From NCBI RefSeq assembly GCF_015680235.1, contig NZ_JADLJL010000017.1, positions 1 to 64,000 on the forward strand: DNA of 64,000 nt, read 5' to 3'. The notes under the pieces are model-generated. The model did no database searches. It was not told the DNA's origin and saw nothing but the letters and a program-made list of their open reading frames with translations. Position numbers and translations under genes: made by a program. Positions within the stretch are counted from its first letter, which is position 1, and every line of letters begins with the position of its first letter. This DNA is from Pseudomonas guariconensis (GTDB taxonomy: Bacteria > Pseudomonadota > Gammaproteobacteria > Pseudomonadales > Pseudomonadaceae). This document shows, in pieces, positions 24,926 to 34,659 of the stretch.

Positions 24926-25339
24926 ATGTTGCAACCAAAGCGTACAAAATTCCGCAAGCAGATGACCGGCCACAACCGTGGTCTGGCACTGCGCGGTAGC
25001 AAGGTCAGCTTCGGCGAATTCGCCCTGAAGGCTGTTGCTCGCGGTCGTCTCACCGCCCGTCAGATCGAGTCGGCACGTCGTGCCCTGACCCGTCACGTAA
25101 AACGTGGCGGCAAGATCTGGATCCGTGTATTCCCGGACAAGCCGGTTACCAAGAAGCCTCTCGAGGTTCGTATGGGTAAAGGTAAGGGTTCCGTTGAGTA
25201 CTGGGTTGCCCAGATCCAGCCAGGCAAGGTCCTGTACGAGATCGAGGGTGTTTCTGAAGAGCTGGCGCGTGAGGCCTTCGCCCTGGCTGCTGCAAAGCTG
25301 CCACTCGCCACCTCCTTTGTTAAGCGGACGGTGATGTGA
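24926..25339 (+). CDS. rplP: 50S ribosomal protein L16
   Basis: L16 helps position A-site tRNA. The 137-residue protein starts [15 protein letters not shown]. Its stop overlaps the rpmC ATG. Confidence 0.98.
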   Translation: MLQPKRTKFRKQMTGHNRGLALRGSKVSFGEFALKAVARGRLTARQIESARRALTRHVKRGGKIWIRVFPDKPVTKKPLEVRMGKGKGSVEYWVAQIQPGKVLYEIEGVSEELAREAFALAAAKLPLATSFVKRTVM

Positions 25340-25530
25340 TGAAAGCGAATGAACTTCGTGAACAATCGGCACAGCAGCTGAACGAGCAACTGCTCGGCTT
25401 GCTGCGCGACCAGTTCAATCTGCGTATGCAGAAAGCAACTGGCCAGTTGGGGCAGTCGCACCTGCTCTCGCAAGTTAAGCGTGACATCGCTCGCGTGAAA
25501 ACTGTGCTCAACCAGCAGGCAGGTAAGTGA
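25339..25530 (+). CDS. rpmC: 50S ribosomal protein L29
   Basis: A 63-residue helical protein at the tunnel exit, beginning [13 protein letters not shown] overlap with rplP. A GTG one codon earlier is possible, but the family begins at this methionine. Confidence 0.96.
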   Translation: MKANELREQSAQQLNEQLLGLLRDQFNLRMQKATGQLGQSHLLSQVKRDIARVKTVLNQQAGK

Positions 25531-25532
25531 TC

Positions 25533-25799
25533 ATGGCTGAAGCTGAAAAAACCGTCCGTACGCTGACTGGCCGTGTCGTCAGCGACAAAATGGACAAGAC
25601 CATCACCGTTCTGATCGAGCGTCGCGTCAAGCACCCGATCTACGGTAAATACGTTAAGCGTTCGACTAAGCTGCACGCGCACGACGAGACCAACCAGTGC
25701 AAGATCGGCGACAAGGTTTCCATCCGTGAAACCCGTCCGCTGGCCAAGACCAAGTCCTGGGCACTGGTTGAAGTCCTCGAACGCGCTGTTGAAGTCTAA
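25533..25799 (+). CDS. rpsQ: 30S ribosomal protein S17
   Basis: An 88-residue OB-fold primary rRNA-binding protein with [16 protein letters not shown]. Start chosen at ATG 25533, two bases after the rpmC stop, rather than the overlapping GTG at 25527. Confidence 0.96.
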   Translation: MAEAEKTVRTLTGRVVSDKMDKTITVLIERRVKHPIYGKYVKRSTKLHAHDETNQCKIGDKVSIRETRPLAKTKSWALVEVLERAVEV

Positions 25800-25822
25800 G
25801 GGCGAAGGGTCGGAGAAATTTT

Positions 25823-26191
25823 ATGATTCAGACTCAATCCATGCTCGATGTGGCCGATAACAGCGGCGCTCGTCGCGTCATGTGCATCAAGGTGCTCGGC
25901 GGTTCCCACCGCCGTTACGCCGGTATCGGTGACATCATCAAAGTTACCGTCAAGGAAGCAATTCCGCGCGGTAAGGTCAAAAAAGGCCAGGTGATGACTG
26001 CTGTTGTCGTCCGTACCCGTCACGGTGTACGTCGCGCTGACGGTTCCATCATTCGTTTCGACGGCAACGCTGCTGTTCTGCTGAACACCAAGCAAGAGCC
26101 GATCGGCACTCGCATCTTCGGGCCAGTGACCCGTGAACTTCGTACCGAGAAGTTCATGAAGATCGTCTCGCTCGCCCCTGAAGTGCTCTAA
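25823..26191 (+). CDS. rplN: 50S ribosomal protein L14
   Basis: A 122-residue protein at the subunit interface, starting [18 protein letters not shown]. First gene of the spc group; only 23 bases follow rpsQ and I see no promoter there. Confidence 0.98.
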   Translation: MIQTQSMLDVADNSGARRVMCIKVLGGSHRRYAGIGDIIKVTVKEAIPRGKVKKGQVMTAVVVRTRHGVRRADGSIIRFDGNAAVLLNTKQEPIGTRIFGPVTRELRTEKFMKIVSLAPEVL

Positions 26192-26202
26192 GGAGATCCG
26201 AC

Positions 26203-26517
26203 ATGCAAAAGATTCGTCGTGACGACGAGATCATCGTGATCGCCGGCAAGGACAAAGGTAAGCGCGGTAAGGTGCTGAAGGTGCTCGCTGACAACCGTCT
26301 GGTTGTTGGCGGTGTCAACCTGGTCAAGCGTCATACCAAGCCTAACCCGATGGCGGGCGTCCAGGGCGGTATCGTCGAAAAAGAAGCGCCTCTGCACGCT
26401 TCCAACGTTGCCATTTTCAATGGTGAAACCAACAAGGCTGACCGCGTTGGCTTCAAGGTTGAAGACGGCAAGAAAATTCGTGTCTTCAAGTCGACCCAGA
26501 AAGCGGTTGATGCTTGA
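26203..26517 (+). CDS. rplX: 50S ribosomal protein L24
   Basis: A 104-residue assembly initiator with a KOW motif ([13 protein letters not shown]). Confidence 0.97.
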   Translation: MQKIRRDDEIIVIAGKDKGKRGKVLKVLADNRLVVGGVNLVKRHTKPNPMAGVQGGIVEKEAPLHASNVAIFNGETNKADRVGFKVEDGKKIRVFKSTQKAVDA

Positions 26518-26537
26518 ACACTGCTAGGTAGAAGACA

Positions 26538-27077
26538 ATGGCACGACTGAAAGAGATTTACCGGAACGAAATCGCTCCCAAGCTTAAGGAAGAACTTAAG
26601 CTGGCGAACGTGATGGAAGTTCCTCGCGTAACCAAGATCACCCTGAACATGGGTCTGGGCGAAGCGGTCGGTGACAAGAAGGTCATCGAGAACGCCGTTG
26701 CCGACCTGGAAAAGATCACCGGTCAAAAGCCGGTCGTGACTTTCGCTCGCAAGTCGATTGCGGGTTTCAAGGTTCGTGAAGGTTGGCCGATCGGCGTCAA
26801 GGTAACCCTGCGCCGCGATCGTATGTACGAATTCCTGGACCGCCTGCTGGCGATCTCCCTGCCTCGGGTTCGCGACTTCCGCGGCCTGAATGCCAAGTCC
26901 TTCGATGGTCGTGGCAACTACAGCATGGGCGTGAAAGAGCAGATCATCTTCCCGGAAATCGATTACGACAAGATCGATGCTCTGCGCGGTCTGGACATCA
27001 CCCTGACCACCACTGCTCGTACGGATGACGAAGGCCGCGCCCTGCTGCGTGCTTTCAAATTCCCGTTCCGCAACTGA
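26538..27077 (+). CDS. rplE: 50S ribosomal protein L5
   Basis: A 179-residue 5S rRNA-binding protein with TLNMGLGEA and [16 protein letters not shown]. In E. coli the S8 repressor site lies at the start of this gene; I could not confirm it here. Confidence 0.98.
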   Translation: MARLKEIYRNEIAPKLKEELKLANVMEVPRVTKITLNMGLGEAVGDKKVIENAVADLEKITGQKPVVTFARKSIAGFKVREGWPIGVKVTLRRDRMYEFLDRLLAISLPRVRDFRGLNAKSFDGRGNYSMGVKEQIIFPEIDYDKIDALRGLDITLTTTARTDDEGRALLRAFKFPFRN

Positions 27078-27090
27078 TTGGAGTAGGAAA

Positions 27091-27396
27091 ATGGCCAAGA
27101 AGAGCATGAAGAACCGCGAGCTGAAGCGTCAGCTCACGGTAGCCAAGTACGCTAAAAAGCGCGCTGAGCTGAAAGCGACCATCGTCAACCTGAACGCCTC
27201 TCCAGAAGAGCGTTTTGCTGCCGTAGTCGCCCTGCAGAAGCAGCCGCGTGACGCCAGCGCCTCGCGCCTGCGCAACCGTTGCCGCCTGACCGGTCGTCCT
27301 CACGGTGTATACCGTAAGTTCGGCCTGGGCCGTAACATGCTGCGTCAAGCTGCAATGCGCGGTGACGTACCAGGTCTGGTCAAGGCCTCCTGGTAA
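27091..27396 (+). CDS. rpsN: 30S ribosomal protein S14
   Basis: A 101-residue S14 of the zinc-free type, with no CxxC pair and the C-terminal [18 protein letters not shown] longer frame from 27025 overlaps rplE and is not real. A terminator-promoter pair follows before rpsH. Confidence 0.97.
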   Translation: MAKKSMKNRELKRQLTVAKYAKKRAELKATIVNLNASPEERFAAVVALQKQPRDASASRLRNRCRLTGRPHGVYRKFGLGRNMLRQAAMRGDVPGLVKASW

Positions 27397-27459
27397 TCGC
27401 TGCCGGTGCAGTCCCGACGGAAGGGGAGCAATCTTCCGACCGTCGGTGACCTCGCCAAC

Positions 27460-27490
27460 AAACAAGCCCCTTCATGGGGCTTGTTTCGTT
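27460..27490 (+). terminator. Terminator-like hairpin inside the spc operon
   Basis: AACAAGCCCC (27461-27470) pairs perfectly with GGGGCTTGTT (27476-27485) around TTCAT; TCGTTTCTG follows. It lies between rpsN and rpsH and would end or attenuate the S10-spc transcript. Confidence 0.7.
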
Positions 27491-27509
27491 TCTGTCTTGT
27501 GTCTAGAAT
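27481..27509 (+). promoter_or_regulatory. Internal spc promoter upstream of rpsH
   Basis: TTGTTT (27481-27486), 17 bases and TAGAAT (27504-27509). The -35 overlaps the descending arm of the hairpin at 27460. Initiation near 27516 leaves a leader of about 90 bases. Confidence 0.6.
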
Positions 27510-27521
27510 GACCGGCTCACC

Positions 27522-27576
27522 TGAGCCCGGGTTTTTTACCCTGCCCGCTCGGGTGGTTGTGATAGCCGCAAGGCTA
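27522..27576 (+). promoter_or_regulatory. Structured rpsH leader
   Basis: GAGC...GCTC enclosing GGGT/ACCC (27522-27550) is followed by a TAGCC-GCAA-GGCTA GNRA hairpin (27563-27576), then the rpsH ribosome binding site. A structured leader before rpsH could be an S8-sensing or other autogenous site; this is inference. Confidence 0.4.
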
Positions 27577-27605
27577 ATAATTCTTGTATCAGGAGCATCT
27601 AGCCC

Positions 27606-27998
27606 ATGAGTATGCAGGACCCGTTAGCGGACATGCTAACTCGCATCCGTAATGCCCAGATGGCTGAAAAGTCCGTCGTAAGCATGCCTTCCTCCACCCT
27701 GAAGGTCGCGGTTGCCAAAGTTCTGAAGGACGAAGGTTACATCGCTGGCTACCAGGTCAGTGGCGAAGCCAAACCCTCCCTGTCGATCGAACTGAAGTAC
27801 TTCGAAGGCCGTCCGGTCATCGAGGAACTGAAGCGCTCCAGCCGTCCAGGCCTGCGCCAGTACAAGTCCGTCGCAGACCTGCCGAAAGTACGTGGCGGCC
27901 TGGGCGTGTCTATTGTCTCCACCAACAAAGGTGTGATGACTGATCGCGCTGCGCGCGCTGCCGGTGTTGGCGGCGAAGTTCTGTGCACAGTGTTCTAA
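27606..27998 (+). CDS. rpsH: 30S ribosomal protein S8
   Basis: A 130-residue primary 16S-binding protein starting [16 protein letters not shown], the translational repressor of spc in E. coli. Here it is the first gene after an apparent internal promoter. Confidence 0.98.
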   Translation: MSMQDPLADMLTRIRNAQMAEKSVVSMPSSTLKVAVAKVLKDEGYIAGYQVSGEAKPSLSIELKYFEGRPVIEELKRSSRPGLRQYKSVADLPKVRGGLGVSIVSTNKGVMTDRAARAAGVGGEVLCTVF

Positions 27999-28010
27999 GG
28001 GGAGATAGGC

Positions 28011-28544
28011 ATGTCTCGCGTCGCTAAGAACCCCGTTAAGCTGCCTTCCGGCGTCGAAGTCAAATTCGCCGGCCAGCAGCTTTCGGTGAAGGGTGTCAAG
28101 GGCACTCTCGAACTGAACGTTCACTCGTCTGTTGAAATCACCCAGGAAGCTGGTGAGCTGCGTTTCGCCGCTCGCAACGGTGACCAGCAAGCTCGCGCCA
28201 TGGCCGGTACTACCCGTGCCCTGGTGAACAACATGGTCCAGGGCGTAAGCCAAGGCTTCGAGCGTAAGCTCCAGCTGGTCGGTGTTGGTTACAAGGCACA
28301 GGCCAAGGGCAGCGTCCTGAACCTGGCTCTGGGCTTCTCGCACCCAGTGGACTACGAACTGCCAGCCGGCATCACCGCTGAAACCCCCAGCCAGACCGAC
28401 ATCCTGATCAAGGGTATCGACAAGCAGCTGGTTGGTCAGGTGGCCGCTGAAATCCGCGACTTCCGTCCGCCAGAGCCTTACAAAGGCAAGGGTGTGCGTT
28501 ACGCGGACGAAGTAGTCCGTCGTAAAGAAGCCAAGAAGAAGTAG
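28011..28544 (+). CDS. rplF: 50S ribosomal protein L6
   Basis: A 177-residue protein with two alike domains, near the factor-binding site; ends with [17 protein letters not shown]. Confidence 0.98.
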   Translation: MSRVAKNPVKLPSGVEVKFAGQQLSVKGVKGTLELNVHSSVEITQEAGELRFAARNGDQQARAMAGTTRALVNNMVQGVSQGFERKLQLVGVGYKAQAKGSVLNLALGFSHPVDYELPAGITAETPSQTDILIKGIDKQLVGQVAAEIRDFRPPEPYKGKGVRYADEVVRRKEAKKK

Positions 28545-28554
28545 GGCCTAGCAA

Positions 28555-28905
28555 ATGACCGACAAAAAAGTTACTCGACTGCGTCGCGCTCGCAAAGCAC
28601 GCCTGAAAATGCACGAACTCGAAGTCGTGCGTCTCTGCGTGTTCCGCTCCTCGCAGCACATCTACGCCCAGGTCATTTCGGCCGACGGCAGCAAGGTTCT
28701 GGCAAGCGCCTCGACCTTGGACAAAGAACTGCGTGATGGCGCCACCGGCAACATCGACGCGGCCACTAAGGTTGGCAAGCTGGTAGCTGAGCGTGCGAAA
28801 GCCGCCGGTGTATCTCAAGTTGCCTTTGACCGTTCCGGCTTCAAGTACCACGGCCGCGTCAAGGCGCTGGCTGATGCTGCTCGTGAAGGCGGGCTGGAGT
28901 TCTAA
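28555..28905 (+). CDS. rplR: 50S ribosomal protein L18
   Basis: A 116-residue 5S rRNA-binding protein with [13 protein letters not shown] and [17 protein letters not shown]. Confidence 0.98.
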   Translation: MTDKKVTRLRRARKARLKMHELEVVRLCVFRSSQHIYAQVISADGSKVLASASTLDKELRDGATGNIDAATKVGKLVAERAKAAGVSQVAFDRSGFKYHGRVKALADAAREGGLEF

Positions 28906-28908
28906 GTT

Positions 28909-29409
28909 ATGGCAAATAACGATCAAAAGCGCGACGAAGGCTACATCGAGAAGCTGGTTCAAGTTAACCGCGTAGCTAAAACCGTTAAAGGCGGCCGTAT
29001 CTTCACCTTCACCGCGCTGACCGTGGTAGGTGACGGCAAGGGGCGTGTTGGTTTCGGCCGTGGCAAATCGCGCGAAGTACCTGCCGCGATCCAGAAAGCC
29101 ATGGAAGCTGCCCGTCGCAACATGATTCAAGTCGACCTGAAGGGCACCACCCTGCAGTACGCCACCAAGGCCGCCCACGGCGCCTCGAAGGTCTACATGC
29201 AGCCTGCCTCGGAAGGTACCGGTATCATCGCCGGCGGCGCAATGCGTGCTGTCCTGGAAGTTGCTGGTGTCCAGAACGTTCTGGCCAAGTGCTACGGTTC
29301 GACCAACCCAGTGAACGTGGTTTACGCCACCTTCAAGGGTCTGAAAGCCATGCAATCTCCTGAGTCCATTGCTGCCAAGCGCGGCAAGAGCGTTGAGGAG
29401 ATCATCTGA
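28909..29409 (+). CDS. rpsE: 30S ribosomal protein S5
   Basis: A 166-residue protein of the mRNA entry site with the S5 fold; [19 protein letters not shown] is near the N-terminus, the loop associated with spectinomycin resistance, and appears normal. Confidence 0.98.
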   Translation: MANNDQKRDEGYIEKLVQVNRVAKTVKGGRIFTFTALTVVGDGKGRVGFGRGKSREVPAAIQKAMEAARRNMIQVDLKGTTLQYATKAAHGASKVYMQPASEGTGIIAGGAMRAVLEVAGVQNVLAKCYGSTNPVNVVYATFKGLKAMQSPESIAAKRGKSVEEII

Positions 29410-29411
29410 TC

Positions 29412-29588
29412 ATGGCAACTGTAAAAGTAACGCTGATCAAAAGCACCGCCGGCCGTCTGCCTAACCACAAACTGTGCGTTAAAGGCCTGGGTCTGCGTCG
29501 CATCGGTCACACTGTAGAAGTCCAGGATACTCCCGAGAACCGCGGGATGATCAACAAGGCTTACTACATGCTGAAGGTCGAGGGTTAA
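29412..29588 (+). CDS. rpmD: 50S ribosomal protein L30
   Basis: A 58-residue protein that I translated directly (begins [20 protein letters not shown], ends YYMLKVEG). It lies two bases after rpsE and three before rplO. Standard L30 length. Confidence 0.96.
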   Translation: MATVKVTLIKSTAGRLPNHKLCVKGLGLRRIGHTVEVQDTPENRGMINKAYYMLKVEG

Positions 29589-29591
29589 TCG

Positions 29592-30026
29592 ATGAAACTC
29601 AATGATCTGAGTCCAGCGCCGGGTTCCCGTCGCGAGAAGCATCGTCCGGGTCGTGGTATCGGTAGCGGTTTGGGTAAGACTGGTGGCCGTGGTCACAAAG
29701 GTCAGACCTCCCGTTCCGGTGGTTCGATCGCTCCGGGCTTCGAAGGCGGTCAACAGCCGCTGCACCGTCGTCTGCCGAAGTTCGGCTTCGTTTCCCTGAA
29801 AGCCATGGACCGCGCCGAAGTGCGTCTGTCCGAGCTGGCCAAGGTGGAAGGCGACGTGATCTCCGTGCAATCCCTGAAGGATGCCAACGTGATCGGCCAG
29901 CACGTACAGCGCGTGAAAATCATGCTGTCGGGCGAAGTCACTCGCGCAGTCACCATCAAGGGTATCGCAGCCACCAAGGGTGCGCGTGCGGCTATCGAAG
30001 CAGCTGGCGGCAAGTTCGAGGAATAA
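29592..30026 (+). CDS. rplO: 50S ribosomal protein L15
   Basis: A 144-residue late-assembly protein with the glycine-rich [20 protein letters not shown] region. Its stop abuts the secY ATG. Confidence 0.98.
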   Translation: MKLNDLSPAPGSRREKHRPGRGIGSGLGKTGGRGHKGQTSRSGGSIAPGFEGGQQPLHRRLPKFGFVSLKAMDRAEVRLSELAKVEGDVISVQSLKDANVIGQHVQRVKIMLSGEVTRAVTIKGIAATKGARAAIEAAGGKFEE

Positions 30027-31358
30027 ATGGCTAAGCAAGGTGCTCTCTCTTCGCTCGGAAAGGGCGGGATGTCGGAACTCTGGGCTCGTCTGCGCTTTCT
30101 GTTCATGGCGATCATCGTCTATCGGATCGGCGCGCATATCCCGGTGCCTGGCATCAACCCGGACCGTCTGGCGGATCTGTTTCGGCAGAATGAGGGGACC
30201 ATTCTTAGCTTGTTCAACATGTTTTCCGGTGGCGCGCTGGAGCGCATGAGCATCTTTGCACTGGGGATCATGCCGTACATCTCGGCGTCGATCATCATGC
30301 AGCTCATGACCGCGGTCAGCCCGCAACTGGAGCAGTTGAAGAAGGAAGGTGAAGCTGGCCGTCGCAAGATCAGCCAGTACACCCGCTACGGCACCGTTAT
30401 CCTGGCACTGGTTCAAGCCATTGGCATGTCCATTGGCCTGGCCAACCAGGGCGTGGCGTTTTCTGTTGGTCTGGGCTTCCATGTTGTCGCCGTTGCTACT
30501 TTCGTGGCCGGCGCGATGTTCATGATGTGGCTGGGCGAGCAGATCACCGAGCGCGGTGTGGGCAACGGTATCTCGATGTTGATCTTCGCAGGTATCGTTG
30601 CCGGTCTTCCGAGAGCAATCGGGCAGTCTTTCGAGTCTGCGCGTACGGGTGATATCAACATTTTCGCCCTGGTCGCTATCGGTTTGCTTGCAGTAGCGAT
30701 TATCGGCTTCGTGGTGTTCATCGAGCGTGGTCAGCGTCGTATCGCCGTTCACTACGCCAAGCGTCAGCAGGGCCGTAAGGTCTTTGCCGCGCAGACCAGC
30801 CACTTGCCGCTCAAGGTGAACATGGCAGGGGTTATCCCGGCCATTTTCGCCAGCAGCATTCTGCTGTTCCCGGCTTCGCTGGGTGCCTGGTTCGGTCAGT
30901 CCGAGGGTATGGGCTGGCTGCAGGACATCTCGCAGTCGATCGCTCCTGGTCAGCCGTTGAACATTCTGCTGTTTAGTGCAGGGATCATTTTCTTCTGCTT
31001 CTTCTACACAGCGCTGATGTTCAACCCGAAAGACGTAGCGGAAAACCTGAAGAAGTCCGGTGCCTTTATTCCGGGTATCCGTCCTGGTGAGCAGTCGGCA
31101 CGCTACATTGATGGCGTTCTGACCCGTTTGACCATGTTCGGTGCTCTTTACATGATGGCCGTCTGCCTTCTGCCCCAGTTCCTGGTGGTGGCAGCAAACG
31201 TGCCGTTCTACCTTGGCGGGACCTCGTTGCTGATTGTGGTAGTGGTTGTGATGGACTTCATGTCCCAAGTACAATCGCACCTCGTTTCGCACCAGTACGA
31301 ATCCCTGATGAAGAAAGCCAACCTGAAAGGCTACGGTGGCAGCGGTCTGCTGCGCTGA
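30027..31358 (+). CDS. secY: Preprotein translocase channel subunit SecY
   Basis: SecY forms the inner-membrane protein-conducting channel with SecE and SecG. The 443-residue protein shows ten hydrophobic segments, the conserved [13 protein letters not shown] and the cytoplasmic loop with [12 protein letters not shown]. No base separates it from rplO. Confidence 0.98.
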   Translation: MAKQGALSSLGKGGMSELWARLRFLFMAIIVYRIGAHIPVPGINPDRLADLFRQNEGTILSLFNMFSGGALERMSIFALGIMPYISASIIMQLMTAVSPQLEQLKKEGEAGRRKISQYTRYGTVILALVQAIGMSIGLANQGVAFSVGLGFHVVAVATFVAGAMFMMWLGEQITERGVGNGISMLIFAGIVAGLPRAIGQSFESARTGDINIFALVAIGLLAVAIIGFVVFIERGQRRIAVHYAKRQQGRKVFAAQTSHLPLKVNMAGVIPAIFASSILLFPASLGAWFGQSEGMGWLQDISQSIAPGQPLNILLFSAGIIFFCFFYTALMFNPKDVAENLKKSGAFIPGIRPGEQSARYIDGVLTRLTMFGALYMMAVCLLPQFLVVAANVPFYLGGTSLLIVVVVVMDFMSQVQSHLVSHQYESLMKKANLKGYGGSGLLR

Positions 31359-31386
31359 TAGACCCCTAAGGTTCGAGGAGTCGGTA

Positions 31387-31503
31387 ATGAAAGTTCGTGC
31401 ATCGGTGAAAAAGCTGTGCCGCAACTGCAAGATCATTCGTCGCGAAGGTATCGTTCGCGTGATCTGCAGCGCGGAACCGCGTCACAAGCAGCGCCAAGGC
31501 TGA
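31387..31503 (+). CDS. rpmJ: 50S ribosomal protein L36 (zinc-binding form)
   Basis: A 38-residue protein translated by hand: it begins [20 protein letters not shown]. Cys11, Cys14, Cys27 and His32 form the zinc ribbon, so this is the C+ paralogue. It lies 28 bases after secY, as in E. coli. Confidence 0.96.
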   Translation: MKVRASVKKLCRNCKIIRREGIVRVICSAEPRHKQRQG

Positions 31504-31520
31504 GTGTGATCCGCGCTTCA

Positions 31521-31548
31521 AACCCAGCAGCTAGTGTGCTGCTGGGTT
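31521..31548 (+). terminator. Hairpin after rpmJ
   Basis: AACCCAGCAGC (31521-31531) pairs perfectly with GCTGCTGGGTT (31538-31548). The downstream T content is modest. Its last two bases are shared with the alpha-operon -35 box. Confidence 0.65.
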
Positions 31549-31575
31549 GATTATTCGTTTCTACAGCGATATTAT
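31547..31575 (+). promoter_or_regulatory. Promoter of the alpha operon
   Basis: TTGATT (31547-31552), 17 bases and TATTAT (31570-31575). A start near 31582 gives a leader of about 53 bases, where E. coli has the S4-binding pseudoknot. Confidence 0.6.
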
Positions 31576-31634
31576 CTCGCGCCCTATTTCTTGGCTTCCG
31601 GGGCGTAGGTAGCTGTCAATTGGAGTCCCACTGA

Positions 31635-31991
31635 ATGGCCCGTATTGCAGGCGTCAACATTCCAGATAACAAGCACACTGTTATCTCGCTGACCTACATC
31701 TATGGTGTCGGTCGCACTACTGCACAGAAGATCTGTGCAGATGCTGGTGTGAACCCAGCCGCTAAGATCAAGGATCTGAGCGACGAGCAAATCGAAACCC
31801 TGCGTGGCGAAGTTGCGAAGATCACCACCGAAGGTGATCTGCGTCGTGACATCAACATGAAGATCAAGCGCTTGATGGACCTGGGTTGCTACCGCGGCCT
31901 GCGTCATCGTAAAGGTCTGCCGGTTCGCGGTCAGCGCACCAAGACCAACGCACGCACCCGTAAGGGCCCGCGTAAGCCGATCCGCAAGTAA
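31635..31991 (+). CDS. rpsM: 30S ribosomal protein S13
   Basis: A 118-residue 30S head protein starting [20 protein letters not shown], with the basic tail [20 protein letters not shown] that contacts tRNA. It opens the alpha operon. Confidence 0.98.
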   Translation: MARIAGVNIPDNKHTVISLTYIYGVGRTTAQKICADAGVNPAAKIKDLSDEQIETLRGEVAKITTEGDLRRDINMKIKRLMDLGCYRGLRHRKGLPVRGQRTKTNARTRKGPRKPIRK

Positions 31992-32009
31992 TCGCCCAGG
32001 AATATAGAC

Positions 32010-32399
32010 ATGGCAAAACCTGCTGCTCGTCCTCGTAAAAAAGTCAAAAAGACAGTGGTTGATGGCATCGCCCACATCCATGCGTCTTTCAACAACACCA
32101 TCGTGACCATCACCGACCGTCAGGGCAACGCTTTGTCCTGGGCGACCTCCGGTGGTTCGGGTTTCCGTGGTTCGCGCAAATCCACCCCGTTCGCAGCCCA
32201 GATCGCTGCTGAGCGTGCTGGTCAAGCTGCGCTGGAATATGGCCTGAAGAACCTCGACGTCAACGTCAAGGGCCCAGGTCCAGGTCGTGAGTCCGCCGTT
32301 CGTGCACTGAACAGCTGCGGCTACAAGATCGCCAGCATCACCGACGTGACGCCAATCCCGCACAACGGGTGCCGTCCGCCGAAGAAGCGTCGCGTGTAA
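32010..32399 (+). CDS. rpsK: 30S ribosomal protein S11
   Basis: A 129-residue platform protein with [18 protein letters not shown] and the C-terminal [15 protein letters not shown]. Confidence 0.98.
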
Positions 32400-32414
32400 T
32401 CAGGAGACAGATAA

Positions 32415-33035
32415 ATGGCACGTTACATTGGTCCAAAATGCAAACTGTCTCGTCGTGAAGGCACCGATCTGTTCCTGAAGAGCGGCGTTCGCGCTCTGGA
32501 ATCGAAGTGCAACATCGAAGCAGCCCCAGGTATCCACGGCCAGCGCCGTGGCCGTCAGTCCGACTACGGTACCCAGCTGCGCGAGAAGCAAAAAATTCGT
32601 CGTATCTACGGTGTCCTGGAGCGTCAGTTCCGCGGTTACTACCAGCTGGCAGCCTCGAAGAAGGGTGCTACCGGTGAGAACCTGCTGCAACTGCTCGAGT
32701 GCCGTCTGGACAACGTCGTCTACCGTATGGGCTTCGGTTCCACTCGTTCGGAATCGCGCCAGCTGGTTTCGCACAAGGCAATCAGCGTCAACGGCAAGAC
32801 CGTAAACATTCCATCCTACCAAGTTCGTCCGGGTGACGTGGTCGCGGTTCGCGAGAAGTCGCAGAACCAGCTGCGCATTGTTCAAGCCCTTGAACTGTGC
32901 GCCCAGCGTGGCCGAGTTGAGTGGGTTGACGTGGATGCTGCCAAGAAGTCGGGCGTTTTCAAGAACGTTCCTGCTCGCAGCGACCTGTCCGCCGACATCA
33001 ACGAAAACCTGATTGTCGAGCTCTACTCCAAGTAA
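32415..33035 (+). CDS. rpsD: 30S ribosomal protein S4
   Basis: A 206-residue primary 16S-binding protein with an S4 RNA-binding domain (about 95-155). It is the known repressor of the alpha operon. No N-terminal CxxC zinc motif, so the zinc-free form. Confidence 0.98.
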   Translation: MARYIGPKCKLSRREGTDLFLKSGVRALESKCNIEAAPGIHGQRRGRQSDYGTQLREKQKIRRIYGVLERQFRGYYQLAASKKGATGENLLQLLECRLDNVVYRMGFGSTRSESRQLVSHKAISVNGKTVNIPSYQVRPGDVVAVREKSQNQLRIVQALELCAQRGRVEWVDVDAAKKSGVFKNVPARSDLSADINENLIVELYSK

Positions 33036-33057
33036 GGGCTAGAAAATAGGTGCATCC

Positions 33058-34059
33058 ATGCAGATTTCGGTAAATGAGTTCCTGACACCCCGCCACATCG
33101 ATGTGCAGGTTGTCAGTCCGACCCGCGCCAAGATCACGCTCGAGCCTCTCGAGCGTGGTTTCGGCCATACCCTGGGCAACGCGCTGCGCCGCATCCTGTT
33201 GTCCTCCATGCCTGGCTGTGCAGTAGTCGAGGCCGAGATCGATGGCGTACTCCATGAGTACTCCGCGATCGAAGGTGTACAGGAAGACGTCATTGAAATC
33301 CTGTTGAACCTCAAAGGCCTGGCCATCAAGCTGCACGGTCGTGACGAAGTTACGCTGACCTTGTCGAAAAAGGGTTCGGGGGTGGTTACCGCTGCCGATA
33401 TTCAGCTGGATCACGATGTCGAGATCGTCAATCCCGATCACGTAATCGCGAACCTGGCGTCCAACGGCGCCCTGAACATGAAGCTCACCGTAGCTCGTGG
33501 TCGCGGTTACGAGCCGGCCGACTCCCGTCAAACCGACGAAGACGAAAGCCGCAGCATCGGCCGTCTGCAGCTGGACGCTTCGTTCAGCCCGGTGCGTCGT
33601 ATCGCCTACGTGGTCGAGAACGCCCGTGTTGAACAGCGTACCAACCTGGACAAGCTGGTCATCGACCTGGAAACCAACGGTACCCTGGATCCTGAAGAGG
33701 CCATCCGTCGTGCCGCGACCATCCTGCAGCAGCAGCTGGCCGCGTTCGTCGACCTCAAAGGTGACAGCGAGCCTGTTGTAGTCGAGCAGGAAGACGAGAT
33801 CGATCCGATCCTGCTGCGTCCGGTTGACGATCTGGAACTGACCGTACGTTCGGCCAACTGCCTCAAGGCGGAGAACATCTACTACATCGGCGACCTGATT
33901 CAGCGTACCGAAGTAGAGCTGTTGAAGACTCCGAACCTGGGCAAGAAGTCCCTGACTGAAATCAAGGACGTCCTGGCCTCCCGTGGTCTGTCTCTCGGCA
34001 TGCGCCTCGACAACTGGCCGCCTGCAAGTCTTAAGAAAGACGACAAGGCGACCGCCTGA
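33058..34059 (+). CDS. rpoA: DNA-directed RNA polymerase alpha subunit
   Basis: The alpha dimer nucleates RNA polymerase assembly, and its C-terminal domain contacts UP elements and activators. The 333-residue protein has the N-terminal domain with [17 protein letters not shown] and the C-terminal domain with LRSANCLK-like [12 protein letters not shown]. Confidence 0.98.
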
Positions 34060-34101
34060 TCGTCGTAATCACCGAACGTAGTGTTTGGTAAGGAATGAAT
34101 C

Positions 34102-34488
34102 ATGCGTCATCGTAAAAGTGGACGTCACCTGAGCCGTACCAGCTCTCACCGCAAGGCTATGTTCCAGAACATGGCAGTGTCGCTGATCGAGCACGAGCTG
34201 ATCAAAACCACCCTGCCGAAAGCCAAGGAACTGCGCCGCGTTGCCGAGCCGCTGATCACCCTGGCCAAGGAAGACAGCGTCGCCAACCGTCGCCTGGCTT
34301 TCGACCGTACCCGTTCGAAAGCTGCCGTTGGCAAGCTGTTCAACGACCTGGGCAAGCGCTACGCCACCCGTCAGGGCGGCTACCTGCGTATCCTGAAGTG
34401 CGGTTTCCGCGCTGGCGACAACGCGCCTATGGCGTACGTCGAGCTGGTTGATCGTCCGGTCGGTGGTGCTGTAGAAGCTGCCGAGTAA
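34102..34488 (+). CDS. rplQ: 50S ribosomal protein L17
   Basis: A 128-residue protein starting [20 protein letters not shown], last gene of the alpha operon. Confidence 0.98.
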   Translation: MRHRKSGRHLSRTSSHRKAMFQNMAVSLIEHELIKTTLPKAKELRRVAEPLITLAKEDSVANRRLAFDRTRSKAAVGKLFNDLGKRYATRQGGYLRILKCGFRAGDNAPMAYVELVDRPVGGAVEAAE

Positions 34489-34507
34489 GACATCAGTCTG
34501 CTACAAG

Positions 34508-34533
34508 AAACCGGGCCTCGTGCCCGGTTTTTT
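34508..34533 (+). terminator. Terminator of the alpha operon
   Basis: AAACCGGGC (34508-34516) pairs with GCCCGGTTT (34522-34530) around CTCGT, with a six-T tail. Confidence 0.92.
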
Positions 34534-34659
34534 GTGCGTGTATGAATTGCTATTTTCTATCGATCTTACTTATTCAATGAATTAGTTCTTGTCACCTGGC
34601 TCGACCATACTTGTCAGCACGCCGATACAGCGGCAGCCCTAGACTGATAAGGAGAGCCC

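Noticed and set aside
34534..34659. OxyR binding site upstream of katA
   Set aside because: There are CTAT/ATAG pieces near 34549-34565 but not with the four-fold 10-base spacing needed. The region is AT-rich, so chance matches are likely.
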